Of a stretch of DNA of 64,000 nucleotides, positions 1 to 8,259 are shown one piece after another. The position numbers and the translations under genes are program-made. Under the pieces are notes generated by a model that worked only from the letters and a program-made list of their open reading frames with translations, did not search any database and was not told where the DNA came from. Position 1 is the first letter of the stretch. Each line of letters starts with the position of its first letter. This DNA is from UMGS1649 sp045611765 (GTDB taxonomy: Bacteria; Bacillota; Clostridia; TANB77; CAG-465), in NCBI GenBank assembly GCA_045611765.1, contig JAZKXT010000004.1, forward strand, positions 62,001-126,000. Direction: 5' to 3'.

Positions 1-834
1 GGTCACATTTATTTTTCTTAAGCCACTTTCTTTACTTTCCGTTACACTTAATGTTGGTACAGTATCATCAAAAACATCCACTGAATATGTAGCTGTATTC
101 TCCACTCCATTATACGTATAATCTATCCAAACTGTATAGTTCCCCTGTCTGTCGCTTCCAGTTTCATTTATTATAACTTGTTTGTAATCTCCCACTATAG
201 TTTCAACACTAACACTTTTATGTCCTGTTGTATCAGCATTCATTATTGTCGCATCTTTTGGTATTTGTATAAGCACTTCAACCGGTTCGTTTGTATAAGC
301 ACTACTACTAGGCGTAAATATAACATCATATACTTTTGTGCTACTTGCTGTGGGCGTTGATGTCATTTGTTTACTGCCCACAATATTATACAACTCATCA
401 GTAATTGTGTAGTAAATTAAATTATCATATTCAACTCCAGCAAGATAGTATACTTTGCCTGTTTCTTCAGATACAACATAAACATCTCCATCAAATTCAT
501 TATTTCCATATTCAGTAGAATCTATTCCCAATCTGCTTAAATCTATCTTTTTAAAATTTATGACTCCATTTGTATTTGTTTCATTTTCGAATTGAGAAAC
601 GTATATCGTATCAATGTTGTTTATATCAAAATCATATTGTGTTGTTACTGGATATGTCTCATATCTTACAAAGTATTCATCCAACGAATTTTGTATGTTA
701 ATTATCTCTGTAGCAAACATATTTATTTTGGTCATGCCTATTGAATCGTTTCCAGTAAATACGATTGTACCTGCCAATATTGTCATTATAATTATAACAA
801 TGGTCAAACTTACTAATGTTATTCCTTTTTTCAC
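1..834 (-). CDS. Type IV pilin-like surface protein with Ig-like region (3' end outside window)
   Basis: The frame is open from a GTG at 834 to the window edge, giving 278 codons with no stop. An AGGTGAG Shine-Dalgarno lies four bases before the GTG. The N-terminus (KKGITLVSLTIVIII) resembles the class III-like signal of clostridial pseudopilins: a short basic leader, a Gly, then a hydrophobic helix of about 20 residues. The glutamate usually at position +5 is replaced by serine. After the helix comes a polar segment, and from about residue 150 a beta-rich stretch with repeats such as YNGVENTATYSVDVFDDTVP that look like bacterial Ig-like domains. Role is inferred: a membrane-anchored or processed surface subunit. 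It is 950 bases and several genes away from the Tad-like locus, so membership in that system is unproven. Confidence 0.7.
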   Translation of the reverse strand, partial: MKKGITLVSLTIVIIIMTILAGTIVFTGNDSIGMTKINMFATEIINIQNSLDEYFVRYETYPVTTQYDFDINNIDTIYVSQFENETNTNGVINFKKIDLSRLGIDSTEYGNNEFDGDVYVVSEETGKVYYLAGVEYDNLIYYTITDELYNIVGSKQMTSTPTASSTKVYDVIFTPSSSAYTNEPVEVLIQIPKDATIMNADTTGHKSVSVETIVGDYKQVIINETGSDRQGNYTVWIDYTYNGVENTATYSVDVFDDTVPTLSVTESKESGLRKINVT

Positions 835-949
835 TTATCTCACCTAGTGTATATTTTATATGAAAATTATTTTTTTATCAATATCCTATACTTATTATTT
901 TATAAAGTTATAGTTTTCATACATTAATACTTAACATTAATTAAGCTCT

Positions 950-1033
950 TTAACCTGCAATTTGCCTTATTAACACAAAAGAAATAAATATTACCATTAA
1001 TAATATTAAACATATAATAAAACGCTTAATCAT
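950..1033 (-). CDS. Candidate 27-residue single-helix membrane peptide
   Basis: A short ORF starts 22 bases after the 292-residue membrane protein and on the same strand. It begins MIKRFII and is almost entirely hydrophobic up to VLIRQIAG, with Lys/Arg at both ends, which would make one membrane-spanning helix. A GGTGAT element sits close before the ATG. It could be a real small membrane protein co-transcribed with its upstream neighbour, or a chance ORF in AT-rich DNA; only length, start signal and context support it. Confidence 0.35.
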   Translation of the reverse strand: MIKRFIICLILLMVIFISFVLIRQIAG

Positions 1034-1055
1034 ATAATCACCACTATATACTATG

Positions 1056-1934
1056 CTACGCATATCTTTTTATAACCTTTGAAAACAGCGTTATAACAGC
1101 TACTACTATATAAGTTAAAAAATATATAGGGAATAAATATGATGCAAGTAACCTACCACTGCCTATTGGTTTATATACGTAACGTATAACATACGAATAA
1201 CAATAATAAATAACTAAAGCTATAACCAGACTATATATGTCATTTGCTATGTTAAATATAGCAATAATCAAATTTGTTGTAATCAAAGAGCCTGCCGCTA
1301 TTAAAAGTAATATTTTGAGTATCATAGAAATATTTGCTTTAGATATTTGGGTTAAGTACATGTTTTTAATGTCCTCAGGCTTTATTTGGTTTTCAGTATA
1401 GGCAACTTGTGTAAGTTCTGACGGTGCATAAGCTATTATTCCATTACTAAAATCCCTTTCCGTTTTATAACTAGCTATATCCTGCTTAGAAAATATAATA
1501 ACTCCATAAGTAGATATATCTTTTTTATTAAAAATACTCAAATAATTTATTGTATCTAAATATATTCTTTTTATATTCCACTTTTTATTTTGAGACTCAA
1601 ACTTATACATTAAATTAAACCCACATGTTCTTTTGCTTGAAGCTATATAATTGGCAATTATCTTGTCTACGTCTTGTTCCGCAAACTCTATTTTTTCATT
1701 ATGTATTAACAGGTATTCTTGCTCAATATTTTTACTAATATTCATAATGTTTTCATAAGTCATTTGTTTAATGTTAAGTTGTACAATTCTCATACTAGAT
1801 TTAACAGTATTTATTTCTTCATATAAATCACATTCCTCTTTATATTGTGCTATATTTTCTATACTCTTAACATTTTTATCTGATGCAAAAGTTAAAACCA
1901 CTATTATTAAAACTATTACACTAAAATAGTCCAT
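1056..1934 (-). CDS. Uncharacterised membrane protein (292 aa)
   Basis: I do not recognise the family. An N-terminal hydrophobic segment of about 15 residues (signal anchor) is followed by roughly 180 mostly polar, Lys/Glu/Asn-rich residues. The C-terminal third has three hydrophobic stretches (about residues 205-230, 233-255 and 263-285) likely to span the membrane, and ends in a basic tail (KVIKRYA). The polar part holds three cysteines. This layout suggests an extracytoplasmic domain between membrane segments. It lies downstream of the yqfC-yqfD-ybeY-dgkA run with a gap of about 100 bases and may be separately expressed. Confidence 0.6.
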   Translation of the reverse strand: MDYFSVIVLIIVVLTFASDKNVKSIENIAQYKEECDLYEEINTVKSSMRIVQLNIKQMTYENIMNISKNIEQEYLLIHNEKIEFAEQDVDKIIANYIASSKRTCGFNLMYKFESQNKKWNIKRIYLDTINYLSIFNKKDISTYGVIIFSKQDIASYKTERDFSNGIIAYAPSELTQVAYTENQIKPEDIKNMYLTQISKANISMILKILLLIAAGSLITTNLIIAIFNIANDIYSLVIALVIYYCYSYVIRYVYKPIGSGRLLASYLFPIYFLTYIVVAVITLFSKVIKRYA

Positions 1935-2038
1935 AAAAACAACCTCTAAAAATATGTTTTACATATTTTTAAAGGTTATTCATTTTTTATTTTTATTTTA
2001 TTTCTATTTTACTTTATGTTTTATTTGCTCTTTACTTA

Positions 2039-2833
2039 TTACCATAAATTAATTGTAAAATTAGATAAATATGGTGTTATAAATGTAAGTTGGTAAACAC
2101 TTATTACTACCAATATTCCTAAAAGTGCGCTAAGTATTATTTGTAGCATTGTTGTTTTATCGTTTTCCCTTTTAATAGAACTAACCATAACGCTGAGTGC
2201 AAGCGCAACTCCACCAACTATTAGGTTCTTTGTTATTACAAACAAATAAGTTGCTAATGCAAAACTGATAGTAACTCTTGCTGAAGGATATGATTTAACA
2301 TAGTTGTGATTTTCATCTTTGCTAAATACTCCCTTTAAAATTACTATAAGAATAGTAACAACAAAAAGTATAGTAACAAGCATGTGAGCTTTTGAGCTAA
2401 GAACAGCCGTAAGAAGCGCTGTTGATGCTTGTCTTATTTTATCTACAAATAAAAGATAAGCAACTATGACAGATATAATACTTGCAATTAGCACTCCACC
2501 CGCCGCAATATCTTTTGCAGCTTTAGCATTTAAATCGTATTCTGTTTTTACTAAATTCACTATATATTCAACTGTAGAATTTATCATCTCAGCAAATATT
2601 ACAAAGCCTATAGTCAAAACTAAACAAATTAATTCTGTTCTTGTAAAATCGAAAAAGAGACTTACAAATAATACTAAAGCACCAATAATATAGTCATTTC
2701 TTAAATTTTTCTCCGTTTTAAAAGCATGTATTATTCCATTCAATGCATTTTTTGTTGCCGAAAAAAATGTTTTGTTTTTGTGCTTGTTACTTAAGTTTTG
2801 GTCTAAACTTTCATTTTTTTGTTTATCTTCCAA
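2039..2833 (-). CDS. dgkA: Undecaprenol/diacylglycerol kinase fused to a degenerate PAP2-like domain
   Basis: Residues about 20-130 form a prokaryotic DgkA-type lipid kinase: three membrane helices with the active-site region AEMINSTVEYIVNLV and the conserved AKDIAAGGVL segment. In Gram-positive bacteria such enzymes phosphorylate undecaprenol for cell-wall lipid carrier recycling. Residues about 140-264 add membrane helices that resemble a PAP2 phosphatase in layout, but the PSGH motif reads PSAR and the later SR...H...D signature is not present, so that half is probably not a working phosphatase. The start is a TTG placed directly after the ybeY stop codon, with AAGGATG as Shine-Dalgarno inside ybeY, which implies translational coupling. 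Confidence 0.85.
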   Translation of the reverse strand: MEDKQKNESLDQNLSNKHKNKTFFSATKNALNGIIHAFKTEKNLRNDYIIGALVLFVSLFFDFTRTELICLVLTIGFVIFAEMINSTVEYIVNLVKTEYDLNAKAAKDIAAGGVLIASIISVIVAYLLFVDKIRQASTALLTAVLSSKAHMLVTILFVVTILIVILKGVFSKDENHNYVKSYPSARVTISFALATYLFVITKNLIVGGVALALSVMVSSIKRENDKTTMLQIILSALLGILVVISVYQLTFITPYLSNFTINLW

Positions 2834-3331
2834 TTACTTTTCACATCCTTCTAATATTTTTTCTTCAAGAGCACGCATTTGTTTTTTCTCTTCCTCTATT
2901 TCATGATCATAACCTAATAGATGACAAATGCCATGAACAATCATATATAGCATTTCTCTATTAAAGCCTGTCCCATATTCTACAGCATGTCTTTCTATTA
3001 CATCCATGCAAAGAACAATATCTCCTATAGATGTTTCCGTATCATACTTGTCCGCTTTCATTTTTGCAAGCTCTTCTCTTGAAAATATAGGGAAAGATAG
3101 GACGTCTGTTGGAGCGTCCACCTTTCTATATTCATTGTTAATTTGTTTTATTTCTTCTTCTGTAACTACACCTATTCCAATGTATACGTTAGGTATTGAA
3201 AACCCTTCTAATTTAAATGCTTTTGCTACAAGTTTATCTATTGTACCTTTGTAGTCTTCAATAAATTTGTTGTACTTTTCAATCATTTCTTGAATTTCAT
3301 AATTAGTGTAATAATCTATACTTATTCCCAT
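2834..3331 (-). CDS. ybeY: Endoribonuclease YbeY (rRNA maturation/ribosome quality control)
   Basis: The zinc-binding signature HGICHLLGYDH is intact (His133, His137, His143), as expected for the YbeY/UPF0054 metalloprotease-like fold. YbeY acts in the cytoplasm as a single-strand-specific RNase in 16S rRNA 3' maturation and 70S quality control. At 165 residues its length is normal. The PTDVLSFP motif characteristic of the family is at residues 74-81. It starts two bases after the yqfD stop and abuts dgkA, so the three are one transcript. In relatives phoH and a 7TM-HD gene usually sit between yqfD and ybeY; here they are absent. Confidence 0.95.
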   Translation of the reverse strand: MGISIDYYTNYEIQEMIEKYNKFIEDYKGTIDKLVAKAFKLEGFSIPNVYIGIGVVTEEEIKQINNEYRKVDAPTDVLSFPIFSREELAKMKADKYDTETSIGDIVLCMDVIERHAVEYGTGFNREMLYMIVHGICHLLGYDHEIEEEKKQMRALEEKILEGCEK

Positions 3332-3333
3332 TT

Positions 3334-4506
3334 TTAATTTTCCCCTGTCCTTATGAATTTCCCTATGTTTTCTTCTACGCTCAACGTTATTTTATATACA
3401 ATTCCATCTTGTTTCTCTGTTTGATCCATCTTTTTTTCTACAACTTTGCTATCATTTGTTAATATTGACTCAAAATATAGGGTGCTATCTTTATTGCCCA
3501 TCTGCAAAAGTTCTTCCTTTGTTCTTACTATATCTTTTAAGATATACTCATCATACGTATTAAAAATAAACGAAATATTTACACTAAAAATTTCAAACAT
3601 TTTCGCTTTACTATTTATATCATATTTATTTTCTTTTGGCAAATATTTTAATAAAAATTCTTTATTATTTATTTTTAATCCAGCTCCATACCTTGATTTT
3701 CCTGAATATTCTTTGATTTGTTCAGTATATTTATATTCTTTCTCAAAGGTATATTCCACTACACCTCTTAATATACCGCTTGCATGAACACGTATTGGCT
3801 CTATTAATTCACTATCAATTACGCCTTCTATTGCTACACTGCCTTCGGATATATAACTGCCCGTTTTATATTTTGCAGTACCGTTTTCTGCTATTATTTT
3901 ACTTATTACCGCTGATTTAGTAGCAACAATATTTCCAAGTACCGTTTTATCTTCTTCCTCAGATATTATTTTTTCATTAATCTTTATTTGCATGGTAGTC
4001 CCTTTTATATCTACGCCTACCCATCCCGCTTCATAAAGATTTGCCCTTATATAATCTGCCACCTTTCCTTTAGAAATTAAAAGCTTTAGTTTTCCTCTAT
4101 GAATATCCACTTCATCTAACAACCCTTCAACAGCTTGCAGCTCTATTTTATTGTTTCCTGTTATTTCTATATTCCATATAAAGTTAGAAGCAACAAACGA
4201 AACAAGAATTACAGCAAGTATTAAATACAAGGCCAGTTTTCTTTTTCTATATCTAAACATATCAAAATATACGCCTTTTTTATTTATTATCTTTAACTTA
4301 CATTTGCTTTTTTTAACATACGGTTTTAGACTCTTAAACTCTTTGGGAGATATACTAAATTTTATTTTCCCATCAGTTATATATCTCACATTCCAAATCT
4401 TTATATTGTTTATTTTGCATAGGTTTATAAACCTCTCAACAAAATAGCCTTCAGCTTCCACCTCTAATATCGCTTTTATATATGTAGCAATATTACTTAT
4501 ATTCAT
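3334..4506 (-). CDS. yqfD: Sporulation membrane protein YqfD
   Basis: The protein matches the YqfD family: a cytoplasmic N-terminal domain of about 90 residues, one membrane helix at about 92-112 (LALYLILAVILVSFVASNFI), then a large extracytoplasmic part beginning NIEITGNNKIE, a POTRA-like strand-helix pattern. In Bacillus subtilis yqfD is a sigma-E gene required for efficient sporulation in the mother cell. The gene follows yqfC by 56 bases and precedes ybeY by two, as in other clostridia. The biochemical role of the family is not known. Confidence 0.9.
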   Translation of the reverse strand: MNISNIATYIKAILEVEAEGYFVERFINLCKINNIKIWNVRYITDGKIKFSISPKEFKSLKPYVKKSKCKLKIINKKGVYFDMFRYRKRKLALYLILAVILVSFVASNFIWNIEITGNNKIELQAVEGLLDEVDIHRGKLKLLISKGKVADYIRANLYEAGWVGVDIKGTTMQIKINEKIISEEEDKTVLGNIVATKSAVISKIIAENGTAKYKTGSYISEGSVAIEGVIDSELIEPIRVHASGILRGVVEYTFEKEYKYTEQIKEYSGKSRYGAGLKINNKEFLLKYLPKENKYDINSKAKMFEIFSVNISFIFNTYDEYILKDIVRTKEELLQMGNKDSTLYFESILTNDSKVVEKKMDQTEKQDGIVYKITLSVEENIGKFIRTGEN

Positions 4507-4562
4507 ATCCTTAATCCTCTCTACTTTCTTTGTTTATTTTTAATTTCACCTGTCTCTTAAAT

Positions 4563-4892
4563 TCACTTGTTATATGATATGTTTAAAATTTTTCCGTCTA
4601 CAACTAATTCTTTATCATTTATCTCTTTTATTTCCATGTTTTTACCATCCAAAACTATTTCCAAATTATTTGTTTTTATCTTAATATAATGATCATAATA
4701 ATCTACTATTTGATTATTCCCTTCTAAATATAAATATTTATTATCTATTACTGTTATTTTTATATTATTCCCAACTAGCTCTTCTGGCATTTCTAAGAAA
4801 TCTGCTATCCTGCTTACCATCTTTTCTTTATTCTCATTTATTCTTTTTAATTTTCTAACATTGATACCCGATTTGTGTTTCTTAATCTTCAT
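4563..4892 (-). CDS. yqfC: Sporulation protein YqfC
   Basis: A 109-residue protein related to the YqfC/YabP spore family: a basic N-terminus, then a repeating beta-strand pattern with NNKYLYLEGNNQIVDYYDHY and a Glu/Asp-rich end. YqfC is made in the mother cell under sigma E in Bacillus and accompanies YqfD. Upstream, TTTATGA at 4933-4939 and ATCATACG at 4911-4918 (read on minus as TCATAAA, 14 bases, CGTATGAT) form a weak match to a sigma-E promoter. The gene starts the yqfC-yqfD-ybeY-dgkA run and is divergent from the agr-like regulator. Confidence 0.85.
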   Translation of the reverse strand: MKIKKHKSGINVRKLKRINENKEKMVSRIADFLEMPEELVGNNIKITVIDNKYLYLEGNNQIVDYYDHYIKIKTNNLEIVLDGKNMEIKEINDKELVVDGKILNISYNK

Positions 4893-4977
4893 CCAATCAC
4901 TTCCCCATACATCATACGCGAACTTTATACTTTTTATGATAAGCGTTCATATACTCTTTTGGCATTAAAACTCACAC

Positions 4978-5006
4978 TTGCAAATTTTGGAAAATATAGG
5001 TAATAT
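4978..5006 (+). promoter_or_regulatory. Sigma-A promoter of the agrA-agrC-like pair
   Basis: TTGCAA at 4978-4983 and TAATAT at 5001-5006 are 17 bases apart. They lie 36 bases before the chosen ATG of the response regulator. Confidence 0.5.
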
Positions 5007-5041
5007 ATTACTTGTTACATTTTGAGATAGGGGTAAAATTT

Positions 5042-5713
5042 ATGAATATTGCTATATGTGATGATGAGCTATCTGTTCTTAAAGCAATTGCTAAAATTAC
5101 GGAAGCTTCAATTATATCCAATAATTTTGATGCACAAGTTTCACTTGTTACTAGTAATCAACAATTAATATTTGATTCAATAAAAAATAACGAAATTGAT
5201 ATTTTATTTTTAGATGTAAATTTCAAGAATGGTAATACGAACGGAATAGAATTTGCTTTAGAACTAAGGAAAATAAACAAGAATTTTAAATTAATATTTA
5301 TTACAAGTCATTTTGAATATGCTATGTTGTCATTTAAATGCAAAACTTTCGATTATATTTTAAAACCTATAGACGAAGAAAAAATAACAGCTGTATTAAA
5401 ACGTTTATCTTACGAGTTATCCGAAACAGAGTTAGGGCTTTTTAAAGTTAATAAAAATTTTACAGTTAGAACTAAAGATATATTGTTTATAGAAAGAAAC
5501 AAATCTAAATCTACTATTTATACTCAAAATTCAACATACCAAACATGTTCTTCACTAAACATTCTAGAACAAGAATTGCCTACAAACTTTGTAAGAATCC
5601 ATAGGTCTTACATAGTAAATATAGACAATATCTATAAAATTAACAACGAGGATAAATGTATATATTTTAATGAAAATTTATCTTGTCCTTTAGGTCAATT
5701 TAATAAACGCTAA
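5042..5713 (+). CDS. agrA: LytTR-type response regulator, AgrA-like
   Basis: The N-terminal receiver domain has the acidic pocket (ICDDE), the phospho-acceptor Asp in DILFLDV and the late Lys in YILKPI. The C-terminal 100 residues form a LytTR DNA-binding domain with FVRIHRSYIVNIDNI, typical of AgrA/ComE. It would be phosphorylated by the kinase encoded next and bind paired direct repeats. I chose the ATG at 5042 because GATAGGGG lies seven bases before it; a TTG 30 bases upstream is in frame but has no ribosome site. The length of 223 aa is close to the family norm (about 240). Confidence 0.85.
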   Translation: MNIAICDDELSVLKAIAKITEASIISNNFDAQVSLVTSNQQLIFDSIKNNEIDILFLDVNFKNGNTNGIEFALELRKINKNFKLIFITSHFEYAMLSFKCKTFDYILKPIDEEKITAVLKRLSYELSETELGLFKVNKNFTVRTKDILFIERNKSKSTIYTQNSTYQTCSSLNILEQELPTNFVRIHRSYIVNIDNIYKINNEDKCIYFNENLSCPLGQFNKR

Positions 5714-5755
5714 TTTTTTAGCTTATAACATATTAATATAAAAGGAGAAATAACT

Positions 5756-7141
5756 ATGTCTTTTTTAGAAATATTAACCGTTTTGGTTACTATCATTATC
5801 GAATCAGTATGTATATCTTTTCTTATGACAGCTATATTAACACTAATTAATAAATCAAATATGGCATACATTAATACCAGAAGCTTTATTAAATTTTGGT
5901 TAGTTAATATAATTGCTTTCACAATAAATAGAATTATACATATAGTCCTACCCGAATTTAACTATGTAAAGTCAATTGTGTTTACTATAGTTTGTTCTGT
6001 TAGTGCCTGTGTGTTTTATAACAGCAAAGTACTTAAAGGTGTAATAGCGTCAATCTCTTGCTTAATATTATCTGCTATTTTTGAAATAATTATAGTACTT
6101 ATATTGCAGAGCTTTAGCATAACACCAGAGGCGATTATATCTAATGTTTATTACACCGGATTATATGCGTGCGGACTAGCTATATTCGAATGTTTGCTAG
6201 CTATTGGTATACACATATATAGCAGTTCCTTGTCTAGCGTTGATAACAAACTACAGTATTTTCTGCCTCAGCTTATAGCTATAATAATATGTATGTTTCC
6301 AACTATGGCTATTCTAATGTTTAATTACTTTGAACACTCTGCTTTGTTTATAATAATTAACTTACTTCAACTACTCGTAATGATGTTTGTTGGTATATAC
6401 AATTTAAGATTCGTTGCCAAACACGAAAACACTGAACAAGAACTTGCAAATACTATAATCCATAACGAGACACTGTCTAAAGTTAATGAGGGTGTGCGTG
6501 GATTTAAACATGATATGGGCAATATTGTACAAGCTATTCTAGGATATATAGCTATTAACGATGCTGAAGGTGCAAAACAATATTGTCAAAATCTTGTTAT
6601 TGGTTTTAACGATATTAACATATTATCTATATTATCACCTAAAGTTATTGATGACCCAGCTATATATGGCGTAGTTGTAAACAAAATACTAATGGCAAGG
6701 GATAAAAATATGACGTTATCTTTAGATATTAGTACTAGTATTGCAAATATTAATTTCCCTAAATTTGAACTTTCAAGGATACTTGGAATATTATTAGATA
6801 ATGCGATTGAAGCCGGAGAACAAACAAATAACAAGAAATTAATCTTAAACATACATCATGATAGCGCTAGAAACTCCGATGTTATCGTAGTATCTAATTC
6901 TATAGCGGATACAAATATAAATATTGAAAAATTGTTCAATAAAAACTATTCTACTAAGAAAAATCCTTCTGGTTTTGGATTATATGAAGTTAGGAAATTC
7001 TTAAACAAGAGACCTCAAAGCTACATAGTAACAACTATAAATAAAGAAGATAAATTGTTTACACAAACTATTACTATTGATTCAATTGCAAGTAAAACCA
7101 ATGACGAAAATATCAATAAAATGCAAAGTACAGTGGCATAA
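5756..7141 (+). CDS. agrC: AgrC-like sensor histidine kinase (GHKL type)
   Basis: About six hydrophobic segments in the first 220 residues form the peptide-sensing membrane domain. Then come the H-box FKHDMGN (phospho-accepting His), an N-box with NAIEAG, and the GFGLYEVRKF glycine box of the HATPase domain. This is the AgrC layout: it detects the extracellular cyclic peptide and phosphorylates the LytTR regulator encoded 42 bases upstream. AAAAGGAG precedes the ATG. Here the regulator precedes the kinase, whereas in staphylococci agrC precedes agrA. The stop codon is buried in the terminator stem. Confidence 0.85.
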   Translation: MSFLEILTVLVTIIIESVCISFLMTAILTLINKSNMAYINTRSFIKFWLVNIIAFTINRIIHIVLPEFNYVKSIVFTIVCSVSACVFYNSKVLKGVIASISCLILSAIFEIIIVLILQSFSITPEAIISNVYYTGLYACGLAIFECLLAIGIHIYSSSLSSVDNKLQYFLPQLIAIIICMFPTMAILMFNYFEHSALFIIINLLQLLVMMFVGIYNLRFVAKHENTEQELANTIIHNETLSKVNEGVRGFKHDMGNIVQAILGYIAINDAEGAKQYCQNLVIGFNDINILSILSPKVIDDPAIYGVVVNKILMARDKNMTLSLDISTSIANINFPKFELSRILGILLDNAIEAGEQTNNKKLILNIHHDSARNSDVIVVSNSIADTNINIEKLFNKNYSTKKNPSGFGLYEVRKFLNKRPQSYIVTTINKEDKLFTQTITIDSIASKTNDENINKMQSTVA

Positions 7142-7154
7142 GTCACTGTACTTT
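7125..7154 (+). terminator. Rho-independent terminator of agrA-agrC
   Basis: An 11-bp perfect stem (AAAGTACAGTG with CACTGTACTTT, loop of 8) overlaps the stop codon of the kinase gene and is followed by a T-rich stretch. Confidence 0.75.
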
Positions 7155-7231
7155 CTTTTGGCTGGAAATTAATTTTAATATATTAATTTTTCCTTTAGCG
7201 TATATTTACGCAATATATTATTAATCTTTAA

Positions 7232-7342
7232 TTATTTTATTAAGCTTGTTGGAGCTTTTGGCGCGTGAAAGAACCATAAAGCTGAAGATGTTGTAGTAGA
7301 TTTAGCGTATGCTTCTACTATTTTTGCTATTAATTTTTTCAT
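7232..7342 (-). CDS. agrD: AgrD-like cyclic peptide precursor lacking cysteine (36 aa)
   Basis: The ORF has a near-perfect AAGGAGG at the right distance and sits just after agrB on the same strand. The N-terminus MKKLIAKIVEAYAKS is the amphipathic helix of clostridial AgrD peptides. The C-terminus HAPKAPTSLIK matches their conserved PKAP.SL processing tail. The middle is TTTSSALWFF. AgrD normally supplies a Cys for a thiolactone; this one has no Cys at all, so the ring would have to be a lactone through Ser19, Ser20 or a Thr. A plausible mature ring is Ser20 to Phe24 or Phe25. AgrB would cut the tail and close the ring. Confidence 0.85.
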   Translation of the reverse strand: MKKLIAKIVEAYAKSTTTSSALWFFHAPKAPTSLIK

Positions 7343-7403
7343 ATATTTTTCCTCCTTGTTTAAAATATTTATTAAAAGTATCTCCATGGCCGATACCGTT
7401 AAC

Positions 7404-8021
7404 CTAAAGCAATATGTCAGATATATATGTTTCATAACCATATTGTGTCCTAAACAAATTGTACAGTGTTCTTGTTGTCATGATTCCTGTTAAAAATACT
7501 GTATATATTATAAGATTCTGTAGTATACTATCGTTTATTAAGAATATGCTAATTATATAAATTATGTTTAACATTATAATCGCTTTAACCTTTAACGTCT
7601 TCCTTATTTTCATATTAACTTTTGGAATCTCTGGAACATCAGCAGGAACATAAACAAAAATAGTATATAACGAAAATATATAAACTATTAGATAAATTCC
7701 ATATTTAGTAATACCACTAAATATTAGCAGCTTTGATGCATATGTAATCACTAAATAAAAAACCGCCGAACAGATAAAGCATCCCCAGTTTGTTTTGGCA
7801 TGAACTCCACCAGTTATTGTTTTATATAACATTATAACTACTGTTATAATCAATATTTCTTTAACTATATCTAAAAGCAACGCTATTACTATAATTCCTA
7901 GAATTTTTGGTATATCCTCTACTATTCTAGTTATTCCAAATAATAAAATTTCTCGCTCTTCATCGCTTTGGTTATTACTAGATATTAAATCTAAAAATTT
8001 ACAACATATACTATTAATCAA
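7404..8021 (-). CDS. agrB: AgrB-like peptide-processing membrane protease
   Basis: Several membrane helices and the catalytic signature GGVHAKTNWGC (His74 and Cys81) identify an AgrB cysteine endopeptidase, which cleaves the AgrD C-terminus and forms the cyclic autoinducer. The 205-residue length is normal. The start is TTG at 8021, nine bases after AGAGGT. The peptide precursor gene follows after 61 bases, a usual agrB-agrD arrangement. The pair converges on the kinase gene instead of leading an agrBDCA operon. Confidence 0.9.
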   Translation of the reverse strand: MINSICCKFLDLISSNNQSDEEREILLFGITRIVEDIPKILGIIVIALLLDIVKEILIITVVIMLYKTITGGVHAKTNWGCFICSAVFYLVITYASKLLIFSGITKYGIYLIVYIFSLYTIFVYVPADVPEIPKVNMKIRKTLKVKAIIMLNIIYIISIFLINDSILQNLIIYTVFLTGIMTTRTLYNLFRTQYGYETYISDILL

Positions 8022-8121
8022 TTATTCTGTACCTCTGTATATATTTTATATTAATTTTCACCATAAAATATTAAATTGCTACAAAAGATTAAAATTATCC
8101 TATGAAAATATCCGAATAATT

Positions 8122-8167
8122 CTTGTGTAAATAAACATATATTTCACACAAGATTTAAACATTTCAC
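8122..8167 (-). promoter_or_regulatory. Candidate regulator-binding repeats upstream of agrB
   Basis: Read on minus, GTGAAAT occurs at 8161-8167 and again at 8141-8147, exactly 20 bases (two helical turns) apart, the spacing at which LytTR regulators bind direct repeats. The second copy lies in an inverted repeat (TCTTGTGT and ACACAAGA, 8122-8154). Binding by the AgrA-like protein is inferred; it would give autoinduction. Confidence 0.4.
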
Positions 8168-8208
8168 TATGTGTTTTCTAATTTTTCCCTAGATGCGATA
8201 ATTGCATA

Positions 8209-8248
8209 AAATTAGACCACTAGTCTATATATACTAGTGGTCTAATTT
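8209..8248 (-). terminator. Terminator of carD
   Basis: A perfect 16-bp stem (AAATTAGACCACTAGT and its complement, loop of 8) starts 12 bases after the carD stop. It is symmetric enough to act in both directions. Confidence 0.8.
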
Positions 8249-8259
8249 ATTATATAATT

